The position numbers and the translations under genes are program-made. Positions 17,882 through 26,709 of a stretch of DNA of 64,000 bases are shown here, one piece after another. Position 1 is the first letter of the stretch; every line of letters begins with the position of its first letter. The notes below the pieces were generated by a model, which was not told where the DNA came from, searched no databases, and was given only the letters and a program-made list of their open reading frames with translations. Source of the DNA: Kribbella catacumbae DSM 19601 (GTDB taxonomy: Bacteria > Actinomycetota > Actinomycetes > Propionibacteriales > Kribbellaceae); assembly GCF_000372465.1 (NCBI RefSeq), contig NZ_AQUZ01000034.1, positions 139-64,138 on the forward strand. Direction: 5' to 3'.

Positions 17882-18702
17882 TTGACCGCTCCAATCGCCA
17901 AACCCGACACGAAATGCTTCTGGAATCTCAGGAACACCGCCAACGTGGGGACGGCTGCGATGACGGTGCCGGCGGCAATCACGTTCCAGGACGAGACGAA
18001 CTGACCCTGCAGGCCGAGCAGTGCAGGCGTGACCGGCATCTTCTCGCCGGACCGGATCACCGTGATCGACCAGAGCAGGTCATTGAAGATCCAGGTGAAC
18101 GACAGCGCCCCGAGCGCCGCCAGCGCAGGCCTGGTCAGCGGCAGGATCACACTGGCATAGATCTTTCCCGGTCCAGCACCGTCGATCGTCGCCGCTTCCT
18201 GGATCTCTCGCGGCAGGTCCCGCATGAACCCGTGCAGCACGAACGTGTAGAAGCCCAGGCCGAAACCCACGTGCACCGCGATCAACGCGATCAACGTGTC
18301 GAAGTACCCGGTCAGCTCGACGAAGCGTGAGATCGGGATCAGCAGGATCTGTGGCGGCAACAGGTTGCCCATCAACATCAGCAACAGGACGGTCCGCCGG
18401 AACGGAACGTTGTACCGCGCCAGCCCGTACGCCGCCATCGACGCGAACCCGAGGCTCAGAACCACCGCCGGGATCGTCACCACCAGGGAGTTGATCAGCG
18501 CGCGGAACTCGTCCGCGTCCTGCCAGGCCGACTTGTACGTCGAGAAAGTGAACGAGTGCGGCAACGACCCCAGCCCGTTGGCGGCCACGTCGTCGAAGCT
18601 GCGGAATGAGATCACCACGACCCAGAGGATCGGCGCGATCCACAGAAACGAGACGAGGCCCATCGCCAGGTGATAGCCCGACGTCTTCAAACGCTGCGTC
18701 AT
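17878..18702 (-). CDS. Carbohydrate ABC transporter permease (MalG/CUT1 type)
   Basis: A protein of 274 residues with six predicted membrane helices. The EAA loop that docks the ATPase is EIQEAATIDGAGPGKIYASV. The ATG at 18702 overlaps the preceding permease stop (ATGA), and the 3' end overlaps the GH36 start in the same way. It is the second half of the heterodimeric sugar channel. As in many actinobacterial CUT1 systems no ATPase gene is nearby, so a shared MsiK-type ATPase is assumed. Confidence 0.92.
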   Translation of the reverse strand: MTQRLKTSGYHLAMGLVSFLWIAPILWVVVISFRSFDDVAANGLGSLPHSFTFSTYKSAWQDADEFRALINSLVVTIPAVVLSLGFASMAAYGLARYNVPFRRTVLLLMLMGNLLPPQILLIPISRFVELTGYFDTLIALIAVHVGFGLGFYTFVLHGFMRDLPREIQEAATIDGAGPGKIYASVILPLTRPALAALGALSFTWIFNDLLWSITVIRSGEKMPVTPALLGLQGQFVSSWNVIAAGTVIAAVPTLAVFLRFQKHFVSGLAIGAVK

Positions 18703-19652
18703 GTCTCCTCCCGGAAAGCGCGGATCAGGTAGCCGAGGATGACCGCGAGCGCGAGGATGAAGATCACCACGGCGATCGCGGAGGCGTAGCCCAGCTGGGT
18801 GGACTGGAACGCGGTCGAGTACATGTAGGTGCTGAGCAGTTCGGACGAGTGGTACGGCCCGCCCCTGGTCATCGACCAGACGATGTCGAACGACCGGAGC
18901 GAGTCGATCACGATCACCGACAGCACGACCGAGTTCACGCCCTTCAACTGCGGGATCGTGACGTACAGCGTCCGCTGCCAGGCTGAGGCTCCATCGACCC
19001 GGGCGGCTTCGTAGAGAGCCGGGTCGACCGCCTTCAGCCCGGCCAGGTAGAGCACCATCACGTAGCCGATCTGCCGCCACAACGCGGGCAGGATCACGGC
19101 GTACAGGGCGGTGTCGGGGTCGGCGAGCCAGGGCCGGATGAAGTCGCCCAGGCCGACCCCCCGCAGTACGGAATCGACCAGGCCGTCCGGCTGGTAGAAG
19201 ACGCGCCAGATCAGCGCGGTCACGACCAGCGAGAAGACGACCGGGGTGAACAGCGCGGCCCGGTAGATGCCGACGCCGCGGCGCTCCTTCTGCAGCAGGA
19301 GCGCCATCCCGAAGCCGCCGATGACACTGAGGCCACCGAACAGGACGAGCCAGATCGCGGTGTTCTTCAACGCCGTCTTGAAGATCGGGTCGGAGAACAT
19401 GTCGTGGAAGTTGCCGAGGCCAACGAACGTCGGCGCCGACAGACCGTCCCAGTCGGTCAGGGAAAGCCAGAACCCCTGCAGGGCAGGCCAGAACACCCAA
19501 ACCGCTTCGATCGCGAACGGAATGAACACGAACGCGAGGATCAGCGGCGACACTCGCGAGGGGCGTCGCTCGCCCGTCCGCGCCCGAGTCCCCCGCCGAG
19601 GCGGTGGACTCGGCGGCGAGTCAGACATGGTCTCGATCGCTGTCGAGGTCAC
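18699..19652 (-). CDS. Carbohydrate ABC transporter permease (MalF/CUT1 type)
   Basis: A protein of 317 residues: a proline/arginine-rich cytoplasmic N-terminus, six membrane helices, and the EAA loop LYEAARVDGASAWQRTLYVT. The GTG at 19652 overlaps the binding-protein stop (GTGA) with GGGAAGG about ten bases upstream. An in-frame ATG at 19628 is an alternative. It is the partner of the following permease. It is expected to form a galactoside or oligosaccharide importer, judged from the GH36 and galactose genes around it. Confidence 0.9.
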   Translation of the reverse strand: MTSTAIETMSDSPPSPPPRRGTRARTGERRPSRVSPLILAFVFIPFAIEAVWVFWPALQGFWLSLTDWDGLSAPTFVGLGNFHDMFSDPIFKTALKNTAIWLVLFGGLSVIGGFGMALLLQKERRGVGIYRAALFTPVVFSLVVTALIWRVFYQPDGLVDSVLRGVGLGDFIRPWLADPDTALYAVILPALWRQIGYVMVLYLAGLKAVDPALYEAARVDGASAWQRTLYVTIPQLKGVNSVVLSVIVIDSLRSFDIVWSMTRGGPYHSSELLSTYMYSTAFQSTQLGYASAIAVVIFILALAVILGYLIRAFREET

Positions 19653-20929
19653 GCTTTGAAGACCTTCCCGGCCGCGGCCTGCCAGTCCTTCAGGATCTGG
19701 TCGACCTGGTCCGGCTTGTCCATGAACTTGATCAGCGCGGCATCGGCGGTCGGCTGCAGCGCGTCGCTGGAGTCCCGGTTGAAGAACTGGGTCAGCTCCT
19801 TGGCGCTCTCGACCATCGCTTTGCCCTTCCGCACCAGCGGGGTGTCCGCGGACTTGCCGTCCGGGTTCGCGGGGATCACCGTCCCGGTGGAGTTCCGCAC
19901 GTAGAGTTCCTGCGCCTCGGCGGTGGCCACCCAGGTGAGGAACTTCTTCACGGCCTCGGGGTCCTTCGCCCTCTTGCTGGCGAAGTACCCGTCGATCGGC
20001 GCCTCCTCGGCCACCGGCACCTCCGGATCGATGATCGGGAACTGGAAGAAGTCGATGTCGTCCGCCGCATCCTTCGGGGCTGAGTCGGCGACAAAGGCGC
20101 CGATCAGGAACATCCCGGACCTGCCTGCCAGCAACACCGATGTCGCCTCCTGGAAGGGGATCGACTTGCCCTTCGGGTCGAAGTACGGCAGAACCTCCTG
20201 CCACTTGGAGAACACCGCCTTCACCTTCGGATCGTCGAACCTCTCCTCACCGGCCAGCAGCCGGCGGTGGAACGGCGCACCGTTGATCCGGATGTTCAGG
20301 TAGTCGAACCAGGCCGACGCGACCCATGGGGTGCCGCCGGTGCCGATGCCGATCGGCGGTATGCCCTTGCTCTGGATCGTCTCGCAGACCTGGAGGAACT
20401 CCGCCCAGGTCGTCGGAGGCTTGACCCCCCACTTGGCGAAGTTCGACTTCCGGTAGTACACGCCCCACCAGTAGTAGTTGGTCGGCACGAAGATTTTCTG
20501 ACCGGAATCGCTGGTGGACAGGTTCTGCATCGCCTGCGGGTAGTTCTTCATGGTGTCCCACACACTGCTGACATCCAGCAGCAGATCCTTCTTGGCATAC
20601 GAGTTCGCCACGGACCCGGCGTACCAGGTGTAGACGTCCGGTGGGTTGGCCGAGGCCAGGTACGTCGGGAGCTGGGTGCGGTAGATCTCCACCGCGACGG
20701 TGTTCACCTTGACCTTGCCGCCGGTCTTGTTGTAGGCGTCGATCATCTTCGCCAGCGCGGCTTTGGTCTGCTCGGAGGAGAGGCTCGACTGCAGCGCGAG
20801 CTCACCAGTCGCCGCGCTTGCTCCTGAACCGCTTGGCGTCGAGGTCGCGCACCCCGGCACCAGCGCGGCGGCCCCGAGCACTCCGAGCCCCTTGAGGAAC
20901 GTCCGTCGGTCAGCTGCCAGACCCGTCAT
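19649..20929 (-). CDS. Extracellular sugar-binding lipoprotein of a CUT1 ABC importer
   Basis: A protein of 426 residues. The N-terminus combines a twin-arginine-like ADRRTFLKG with a lipobox (ALVPGC), so it is probably exported and lipid-anchored. The mature part has the family-1 solute-binding features: TGGKVKVNTVAVE, YLASANPPDVYTWYAGS and PPTTWAEFLQVCE. It captures the sugar for the two permeases, which follow with four-base overlaps. Its start lies 210 bp from the divergent SDR gene, and the shared intergenic region carries a candidate GntR operator. Confidence 0.9.
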   Translation of the reverse strand: MTGLAADRRTFLKGLGVLGAAALVPGCATSTPSGSGASAATGELALQSSLSSEQTKAALAKMIDAYNKTGGKVKVNTVAVEIYRTQLPTYLASANPPDVYTWYAGSVANSYAKKDLLLDVSSVWDTMKNYPQAMQNLSTSDSGQKIFVPTNYYWWGVYYRKSNFAKWGVKPPTTWAEFLQVCETIQSKGIPPIGIGTGGTPWVASAWFDYLNIRINGAPFHRRLLAGEERFDDPKVKAVFSKWQEVLPYFDPKGKSIPFQEATSVLLAGRSGMFLIGAFVADSAPKDAADDIDFFQFPIIDPEVPVAEEAPIDGYFASKRAKDPEAVKKFLTWVATAEAQELYVRNSTGTVIPANPDGKSADTPLVRKGKAMVESAKELTQFFNRDSSDALQPTADAALIKFMDKPDQVDQILKDWQAAAGKVFKA

Positions 20930-21057
20930 GCCTGCTCCTGAGATCGCGGCACCGGCGGCCCGCGCCGTGCCAGTCGGGTAAGTGGTTCGTTCTGCGGAAG
21001 ATCTTGCTGCCGCTGGGGAGGATCTTGCTGCGCTCCCCTGGATGTGTCAATATTAAT

Positions 21058-21070
21058 TCGTAAATTACGA
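21058..21070. promoter_or_regulatory. Candidate FadR-type GntR operator in the divergent galactose promoter region
   Basis: TCGTAAATTACGA is a perfect 6+1+6 palindrome in an AT-rich island. It fits the GT-N5-AC core typical of FadR-subfamily GntR operators. It lies between the divergent binding-protein and SDR genes and 1 kb from the FadR-type gntR gene of the same cluster. Binding is inferred. Confidence 0.5.
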
Positions 21071-21139
21071 TGAAATGGCTTGACGTGGTCAGATCCTCAC
21101 GATCAACTTGGGCTGCATCGTTGGAGAGTTGGAGGATCC

Positions 21140-21862
21140 GTGCGTCTGGCAGATCGCGTCATCGTGGTGACTGGTGCTGCCACCGGCATCGGCGCCGCCT
21201 GCGTGCAGCGACTGCTCGACGAGGGAGCCTCGGTCGTCCAGGTGGATCTTCAACCCTGCAAGGAGATCGCGGGCCGGGCGCTCGCCGTCGTCGGTGATGT
21301 CTCGTCTGCCGACACCTGGAATGAAGTGTTGTCCCGCGGTCGCGACGAGCTCGGGCCGATCGACGGACTGGTCAGCAACGCGTACACGGTCGACGTCCGG
21401 CCCGCGCACGAGCTGCCGCCGGCTTCCTGGCAGCGCCAGCTCGACGTGAACCTGACCGCGGCCTTCCTCGGATTTCAGAGCTTGTATTTAGACCTGACCG
21501 CGCGTGGCGGATCCGTCGTACTGGTGTCGTCGGTGCATGCGCTGGCCGGCATCCCTGGTCATCCGGCGTACGCCGCTACGAAGGGCGCGCTGGTCGCGCT
21601 GGGTCGGCAGCTCGCGGTGGAGTACGGCGGATCGATCCGGGTGAACACAGTGCTTCCGGGGCCGGTCGACACCGCCGCGTGGGACCGTGTGACCGCCGAG
21701 GGGAAAGCTCAGAGCGCGCGGGCTACAGCGGTCGGGCGATTGGGTCGGCCGGACGAGGTGGCCCAAGCGGTGGCGTTCTTGCTTTCGGAGGAAGCGTCGT
21801 TCGTGACGGCCGCCAGCTTGGTGGTCGACGGTGGCTGGTCAGCGGTCAAGGACTCGGCATGA
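21140..21862 (+). CDS. Short-chain dehydrogenase, probable galactose (aldose) 1-dehydrogenase
   Basis: A 240-residue SDR. The GTG at 21140 is preceded by GGAGG at a 5-base gap. It has the cofactor motif VTGAATGIG at residues ~11-19, the catalytic serine in VVLVSSVHA and YxxxK in HPAYAATKGAL, and the usual VNTVLPGPVDT and C-terminal VVDGGWSA. Family alone does not fix the substrate. Adjacency to galactonate dehydratase, KDPGal aldolase and GH36 suggests oxidation of D-galactose to galactonolactone, the first step of the De Ley-Doudoroff route. Confidence 0.8.
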   Translation: MRLADRVIVVTGAATGIGAACVQRLLDEGASVVQVDLQPCKEIAGRALAVVGDVSSADTWNEVLSRGRDELGPIDGLVSNAYTVDVRPAHELPPASWQRQLDVNLTAAFLGFQSLYLDLTARGGSVVLVSSVHALAGIPGHPAYAATKGALVALGRQLAVEYGGSIRVNTVLPGPVDTAAWDRVTAEGKAQSARATAVGRLGRPDEVAQAVAFLLSEEASFVTAASLVVDGGWSAVKDSA

Positions 21863-22005
21863 AAGCGCAGAGCCCGACGAAGGCGCTGGGCTCGATCAAG
21901 GCGCAAGGGTCGGCGAAGGGGCAGGGCGCAACCGAGGCGCAGGGTCCGGTGAAGGCGAGATGCCCGATGGTGAGGGGCGCAGGAGTGAGAGGACGGGCAG
22001 CGTGA
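21859..22005 (+). CDS. 48-codon small ORF linking the SDR and gntR genes by two four-base overlaps
   Basis: The ATG at 21859 overlaps the SDR stop as ATGA, and the TGA at 22003-22005 overlaps the gntR GTG as GTGA. The predicted peptide is basic and built of imperfect KAQG(S/P) repeats (KALGSIKAQGSAKGQGATEA). It is not a recognisable domain. The exact coupling at both ends suggests it is translated, perhaps mainly to carry ribosomes into gntR. It may equally be a repeat-expanded spacer with no product role. Confidence 0.45.
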   Translation: MKAQSPTKALGSIKAQGSAKGQGATEAQGPVKARCPMVRGAGVRGRAA

Positions 22006-22769
22006 CGGGGATTCAGCGCGGGGTGTCGCGGGGTTTGCATGGGCAGATCGTGGAGGTGATGGCGCAGCGCATCCTGTCGGGGCAGATTCCCGAGGGGTCG
22101 ACGATCAACGTGCCCGATCTGCAGGCCGACCTCGGTGTCAGCCTGACCGCGGTCCGCGAGGCGCTCAAGGTCCTGACCGCGAAAGGGCTCGTCGACGCGC
22201 GGCAGAAGCGCGGCACGTTCGTCCGGCCGCGGTCCGACTGGAACCTGCTCGATGCCGACATGATCCGCTGGCACTTCGACGACGACGTTCGGCCCGAGTT
22301 GCTGGAGGAACTGCACGAGGTGCGCGGGATCGTCGAGCCGGCCGCCGCCCGGCTGGCCGCAGTACGGGCGTCTGATGCGCAGATCGACGCGTTGGACGAA
22401 GCACTGGCAGCGATGTCGTCGGCAACCAATGACCTCGCCGCCGCAGAGGCGGATGTCGCGTTCCACAAGGCGTTGCTCGCTGCCACCGGCAACGAGCTGC
22501 TCACCAAGATGGAGGTCGTCATAGAGACCGGCCTGGCCGGTCGCGACAGGCTGGTCCACAAGCTGAAGCCCTCCGACGATCCTGTACCGAGTCACGCGCG
22601 CGTGGTCGACGCAGTACGGGCCCACGATCCCGAGGGCGCCGAGCTCGCGATGCGGGAACTGCTGGCGAAGGCCGCCGAGGACCTGTCCGCGGTCCGGAAG
22701 TCCGCGGTCCGGAAGTCCGCGGTGCAGAAGTCTTCGGTGCAGAAGTCTTCGGGCCGGAGCCGCAAGTGA
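22002..22769 (+). CDS. FadR-type GntR transcriptional regulator of the galactose cluster
   Basis: A protein of 255 residues. The N-terminal winged helix shows QIVEVMAQRILSGQIPEG, LGVSLTAVREALKVLTAKGL and KRGTFVRPR. The FCD effector domain has the helical metal-binding layout (ELLEELHEVRGIVEPAAARL, DVAFHKALLAATGN). It most resembles regulators of sugar-acid genes, with galactonate or KDGal the likely inducer. The tail is a run of five-residue repeats (AVRKS, AVRKS, AVQKS, SVQKS) encoded by 15-bp repeats. The GTG start overlaps the small ORF stop, and its own stop overlaps the dehydratase start (GTGA). Confidence 0.85.
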   Translation: MTGIQRGVSRGLHGQIVEVMAQRILSGQIPEGSTINVPDLQADLGVSLTAVREALKVLTAKGLVDARQKRGTFVRPRSDWNLLDADMIRWHFDDDVRPELLEELHEVRGIVEPAAARLAAVRASDAQIDALDEALAAMSSATNDLAAAEADVAFHKALLAATGNELLTKMEVVIETGLAGRDRLVHKLKPSDDPVPSHARVVDAVRAHDPEGAELAMRELLAKAAEDLSAVRKSAVRKSAVQKSSVQKSSGRSRK

Positions 22770-23911
22770 AGATCGAGCGGATCGAGACCTTCCTCGTCGC
22801 GCCGCGCTGGCTGTTCTGCCGGATCGAGACCAGCGACGGCGTCGTCGGCTGGGGCGAGCCCGTGGTCGAGGGCCGCGCCGAGGTGGTGCGGACCGCGATC
22901 GAGGTGCTGTCGGAGTACCTGATCGGCCAGGATCCGCTGCAGATCGAGCGGCATTGGCAGATCCTTGCCAAGGGCGGCTTCTACCGTGGCGGGCCTGTGC
23001 TCAGCAGTGCGTTGGCCGGTATCGACCATGCGCTGTGGGACATCGCCGGGAAGGTGTACGGCGCTCCCGTCGCGGCCCTGCTCGGCGGGCGGGTGCGGGA
23101 TCGCGCGCGGGTCTATGCGTGGGTCGGTGGCGATGAGCCGGCCGAGATCGCGGATCAGGTGGCCGCGCAGGTCGAGGCCGGGATGACCGCGGTGAAGATG
23201 AACGCCAGTGGGCGGATCCAGCCGTCGCCTTCGCTGGCTGAGCTCAACTCCATCGTCTCGCGGTTGGAGGCTGCTCGGTCCGTGCTGGGCGAATCGCGGG
23301 ATGTGGCGATCGATCTGCATGGGCGGGTCGGGGTTGCCGGCGCGCGACGGATCCTGCATGCGGTCGAGCCGTTGCATCCACTGTTCGTCGAGGAGCCGGT
23401 GCTGCCGGAGCATCTGCAGCACCTGGCCTCGGTCGTCGAGGCTTCGACCGTTCCTGTAGCACTTGGTGAACGGCTTTATCATCGCTCTGAATTCAGCCCT
23501 GTACTCGAGGCCGGGGTGGCCGTGGTCCAGCCCGATGTGTCTCACGCCGGCGGGATCTCGGAGTTGCGGCGGATCGCAGTACTGGCTGAGACGCATGGGG
23601 CGTTGCTGGCGCCGCATTGTCCGCTGGGACCGATCTCGCTGGCGGCCAGCCTGCAGGTTTCGTTCGCGACGCCGAACTTCTTGATCCAGGAGCAGAGTCG
23701 CGGGATCCACTACAACGTGGACAACGACCTGACCACGTACGTGACCGACCCCACGCCGTTCATCTGGGTGGACGGGCATGCCGAGTGGAATCCTCTTCCT
23801 GGGTTGGGGATCACGGTCGACGAGGCCGCAGTACGCGAAGCTGACAAGAAGGGCCATGCCTGGCGCAACCCGATCTGGACGCACGACGACGGATCCTTCG
23901 CGGAGTGGTGA
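22766..23911 (+). CDS. dgoD: D-galactonate dehydratase (enolase superfamily)
   Basis: A protein of 381 residues with the mandelate-racemase/enolase fold. The DgoD-diagnostic stretches are AVKMNASGR, AIDLHGRVG with PLFVEEPVLPEH (metal ligands), VVQPDVSHAGGISELRRIA, LAPHCPLGPISLAASLQ and IQEQSRGIHYN. It removes water from D-galactonate to give 2-keto-3-deoxygalactonate. The GTG overlaps the gntR stop. Sits centrally in the galactose cluster. Confidence 0.9.
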   Translation: MKIERIETFLVAPRWLFCRIETSDGVVGWGEPVVEGRAEVVRTAIEVLSEYLIGQDPLQIERHWQILAKGGFYRGGPVLSSALAGIDHALWDIAGKVYGAPVAALLGGRVRDRARVYAWVGGDEPAEIADQVAAQVEAGMTAVKMNASGRIQPSPSLAELNSIVSRLEAARSVLGESRDVAIDLHGRVGVAGARRILHAVEPLHPLFVEEPVLPEHLQHLASVVEASTVPVALGERLYHRSEFSPVLEAGVAVVQPDVSHAGGISELRRIAVLAETHGALLAPHCPLGPISLAASLQVSFATPNFLIQEQSRGIHYNVDNDLTTYVTDPTPFIWVDGHAEWNPLPGLGITVDEAAVREADKKGHAWRNPIWTHDDGSFAEW

Positions 23912-24729
23912 TCTCAATGCTTCCGGACAATGAGGTCGCGATCGACCTGGACGACGGCGGGCGCTGGACGTCGCTCATCCTCGGCGGGCGCGAATGGCTG
24001 TGGTCCGGGCCGGGACTGATCGCGGGTTCGCGCGAAGGGCTGACGGAGTACGTCGACGTCGGCGGGCTGGACGAATGCTTCCCGACCGTACGCGGCGTGC
24101 CCGACCACGGCGGCTTGTGGAACCAATCGTGGGGCTCCCTGGATGAGGATGAAGATTGGGACGTCGTCCCGTACGGCGAGGCTGTGCTGCTCCGCCGCTT
24201 CAACGGAGGCGAAACACCAGTGGAGGCGGGCGATGCCGGGGCGATCTGGGTCGACTATCGCCTGATCGCTCCCGCCGGGTATCGCTTCATTTGGGCTGCT
24301 CACACGCTGCTCGATTGCGCGGTCGGAGCATCTGTCGAGGTTCCGGCCGACACTGTTTGCCGCTTGTATCCGCAGGATGGTTCTGATTGGGCGGAGAGCA
24401 GTAGCTGGTCGGAGCTCGACCTTGCCACCTACGGCCCTTCGGACGGCACCGCGCTCGGCGCTGTGCTGGTCGACTGCCCGACTGCTTCGGTTGTTGATCA
24501 AGGCATCGAGCTGACTTTGTCGCTGAGTTGCTCTGGGCAACCGGTTTCTGTTGCCTTGTGGCGGAATCTGGGTGGATTCCCGGCGCAGGCGCCGTACCGG
24601 AGCCTGGGTGTGGAGCCCATGCTGGGCAGGGTTTTCGGGTTGTCGGAGGCCGGTCCCGGGGACGCAGCCGTGGTGCCGGAGTCGGGTGAGCTGACCTGGC
24701 GTCTCGTGGTGACCGCCAGGTCAGTCTGA
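23908..24729 (+). CDS. Aldose-1-epimerase-like (galactose mutarotase-fold) protein
   Basis: A beta-rich protein of 273 residues. It starts at the GTG overlapping the dgoD stop (GTGA), with an in-frame ATG at 23917 as alternative. Features include LILGGREWLWSGPG, GGLDECFPTV, DHGGLWNQSWG and GYRFIWAAHTLLD, which match aldose epimerase-like folds. The classical catalytic His/Glu pair is not obvious to me. In context it may interconvert galactose anomers for the dehydrogenase, or act on galactonolactone. Confidence 0.6.
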   Translation: MISMLPDNEVAIDLDDGGRWTSLILGGREWLWSGPGLIAGSREGLTEYVDVGGLDECFPTVRGVPDHGGLWNQSWGSLDEDEDWDVVPYGEAVLLRRFNGGETPVEAGDAGAIWVDYRLIAPAGYRFIWAAHTLLDCAVGASVEVPADTVCRLYPQDGSDWAESSSWSELDLATYGPSDGTALGAVLVDCPTASVVDQGIELTLSLSCSGQPVSVALWRNLGGFPAQAPYRSLGVEPMLGRVFGLSEAGPGDAAVVPESGELTWRLVVTARSV

Positions 24730-24737
24730 TGATCGTG

Positions 24738-26546
24738 CTACCCGAGCGGCAGATCGAGTACTACGTTCGGGACCGTCGTGACGTTGCTGGTCCGGATGCT
24801 GTTCAGCTCGGCGGCCGTGATCGCGCGCTTGTAGATGCGGACCTCGTCGAGCGACCCGTCGAAGTGATGCAGTCCGTCGAGGCGCTGACCGACGTACATC
24901 TTGAACGGCCGTCCCGGGCTGACCGATCCAGCAGGCGACGCGACACTTGCGGCCGGTACGCCGTCGACCCAGATGGCCAACGTGCCCGCTTTCCGTTGCA
25001 GGGCGACGTGGTGCCAGGCGTTGTCGTTGTAGGCCTTGGTGGTTGCGACGACCGCCGTGTTTCCGCCGGTCGTGATCAGCCCGCGAATGCGAGCGTCGGC
25101 CGGCTCGGCGCGCAGCCAGAACTGCGAGAACTCGTTGAGGTTGTAACCCCAGAAGATTGCCTGAGGCGTCGTTCGGGCGCCGTACTTGATCCAGGTCATC
25201 GCGGTGAAATCACCCGCCCCTACGGCGAGCGACTCGGCGAACGGCAGCTGGATCGCGTCATCGGTTCCGTCCAGGTCGCGCGCCTGGCCGAACTTGCCGG
25301 CGACAACGGTCGTACCGCCGCGAAGGATCCCGTTGTTTCCCAACCCGGAGACGTCCGGCGTAGTCGGCCCGGGCGGTCCGTCAGGCAGCCCGATGTCGGT
25401 CTCGGTGAACCGGGCGAACCGGATCTGGTCGCGGGCGTCAACCGTCCCGGCTTCGTACAGCAAGCCGATCTCACCGGTGTCGAGCATCGTCATATCGGAG
25501 TACCCGGACCAGTCGCTGGTGATCCTGGTGCCGTCGGCAACGGACTGCCAGGTCTTGCCTTCGTCGAAGCTCGACCTGATCGTCATGTACCTCCGCCGCT
25601 CGGGATCAGCCGGCGAGGCGAACAGGATCCGGTTGTACTTCGCTCCCTCGTCGGTCGCCCGCAGCCGGAGCAGCGAGCCCTGCACGATCGGCGTGGTCAG
25701 GCCCGGGATGGTCGCGTACTTCGTCGCGTAGGTCTCACCGCCATCGTTGCTGACGGCAAATGCACGGCTGTCGTTCCCGGTACCCGCACTGTTGTTCCTG
25801 GCACCGGCATAGATGCCGCCGTCAACCTTTTCGACGACGCTGATCTCCTGGGGAACCATCCCGTCGCTGCGCAGGTCGGTGGCGCCCTTGTGCCAGGTCT
25901 CGCCTTTGTTGTCGCTGTAGACGAGTTGCCCGCCGCCTTTGCCGTCGACGTCGTAGTTGGTCCCGGCCACAAGGCGCCCCTTGTGGGCTCCGCGGGTCAA
26001 CTGGATGCCGTGCACCGGGCCGGTCGCGTACCAGCCCCAGGTCGGGTCGTCGATCTGGCCGCCGATGTTCGTGGCTTTGCTGAACGTCTTCCCGTCGTCA
26101 TCGCTGAACTGGACGTACGGCGTACGCGGGCGGCTCGACGTGCCGGGGTCCATCGTGGTGAGCAGGACGATCCGGCCGCTCTCCTGGTCGACGATCGGGG
26201 TCGGGTTGCCGCGGGTGGCGACGGCATTGGGGTCTGCGTCGGTGCCGGACAAGACGACCTCCTGAGCCGACCAGGTGCGGCCGTCGTCTTCGGACCGGCG
26301 TACGACGAGGTCGATCTCCTGGGAGTCGCCACACCAGGTACGTCGCGCTTCGGCGAAGGCGAGGAGGGTGCCGAGCTTGGTTCGCACGATCGCGGGGATT
26401 CGGTAGCAGCCATAGCCCGCGCCGCCCTTGTCGAACAGGACGGTCTGGGTGACGGCGGCATCGGCGGGTTGCGTTTGCTGGGGTACGGCGACGAGGCCGG
26501 CGGCCAGCAGAGCGAGGGAGACCAGCAAGGGGCGGAATCTGGGCAT
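24738..26546 (-). CDS. Secreted sialidase (GH33) with a C-terminal LamG-type lectin domain
   Basis: A protein of 602 residues. Signal peptide MPRFRPLLVSLALLAAGLVA. The catalytic propeller has the YRIP motif (GYGCYRIPAIVRT), the acid in AFAEARR, and five Asp boxes, e.g. RRSEDDGRTW, QFSDDDGKTF, YSDNKGETW and RSSFDEGKTW. Residues ~395-600 form a concanavalin-like LamG domain (DFTAMTWIKYG, NAWHHVALQRK, GSLDEVRIYKRA). It cleaves terminal sialic acids from glycans, possibly exposing beneath them the galactose that the surrounding genes catabolise. It converges on the mutarotase-like gene with an 8-bp gap. Confidence 0.88.
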   Translation of the reverse strand: MPRFRPLLVSLALLAAGLVAVPQQTQPADAAVTQTVLFDKGGAGYGCYRIPAIVRTKLGTLLAFAEARRTWCGDSQEIDLVVRRSEDDGRTWSAQEVVLSGTDADPNAVATRGNPTPIVDQESGRIVLLTTMDPGTSSRPRTPYVQFSDDDGKTFSKATNIGGQIDDPTWGWYATGPVHGIQLTRGAHKGRLVAGTNYDVDGKGGGQLVYSDNKGETWHKGATDLRSDGMVPQEISVVEKVDGGIYAGARNNSAGTGNDSRAFAVSNDGGETYATKYATIPGLTTPIVQGSLLRLRATDEGAKYNRILFASPADPERRRYMTIRSSFDEGKTWQSVADGTRITSDWSGYSDMTMLDTGEIGLLYEAGTVDARDQIRFARFTETDIGLPDGPPGPTTPDVSGLGNNGILRGGTTVVAGKFGQARDLDGTDDAIQLPFAESLAVGAGDFTAMTWIKYGARTTPQAIFWGYNLNEFSQFWLRAEPADARIRGLITTGGNTAVVATTKAYNDNAWHHVALQRKAGTLAIWVDGVPAASVASPAGSVSPGRPFKMYVGQRLDGLHHFDGSLDEVRIYKRAITAAELNSIRTSNVTTVPNVVLDLPLG

Positions 26547-26709
26547 GGGTACCTGGACCTGCCTTCCGGTGAACGGAAAGTAAACAACGGGGCGGGTTGC
26601 TCACTCTGTAACTTATCCACCGATCGGCGGTGTCAAACGCTGAACATCCCACGTCCTATGTCTGGATCGATCAAATAGGCTGAAAGTCTTCGTCTAAGGG
26701 GTGAAGTAA

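Noticed and set aside
24729..26678. 649-codon open frame antisense to the sialidase
   Set aside because: The opposite strand encodes Asp boxes and a signal peptide; the shadow has no motif and no ribosome site.
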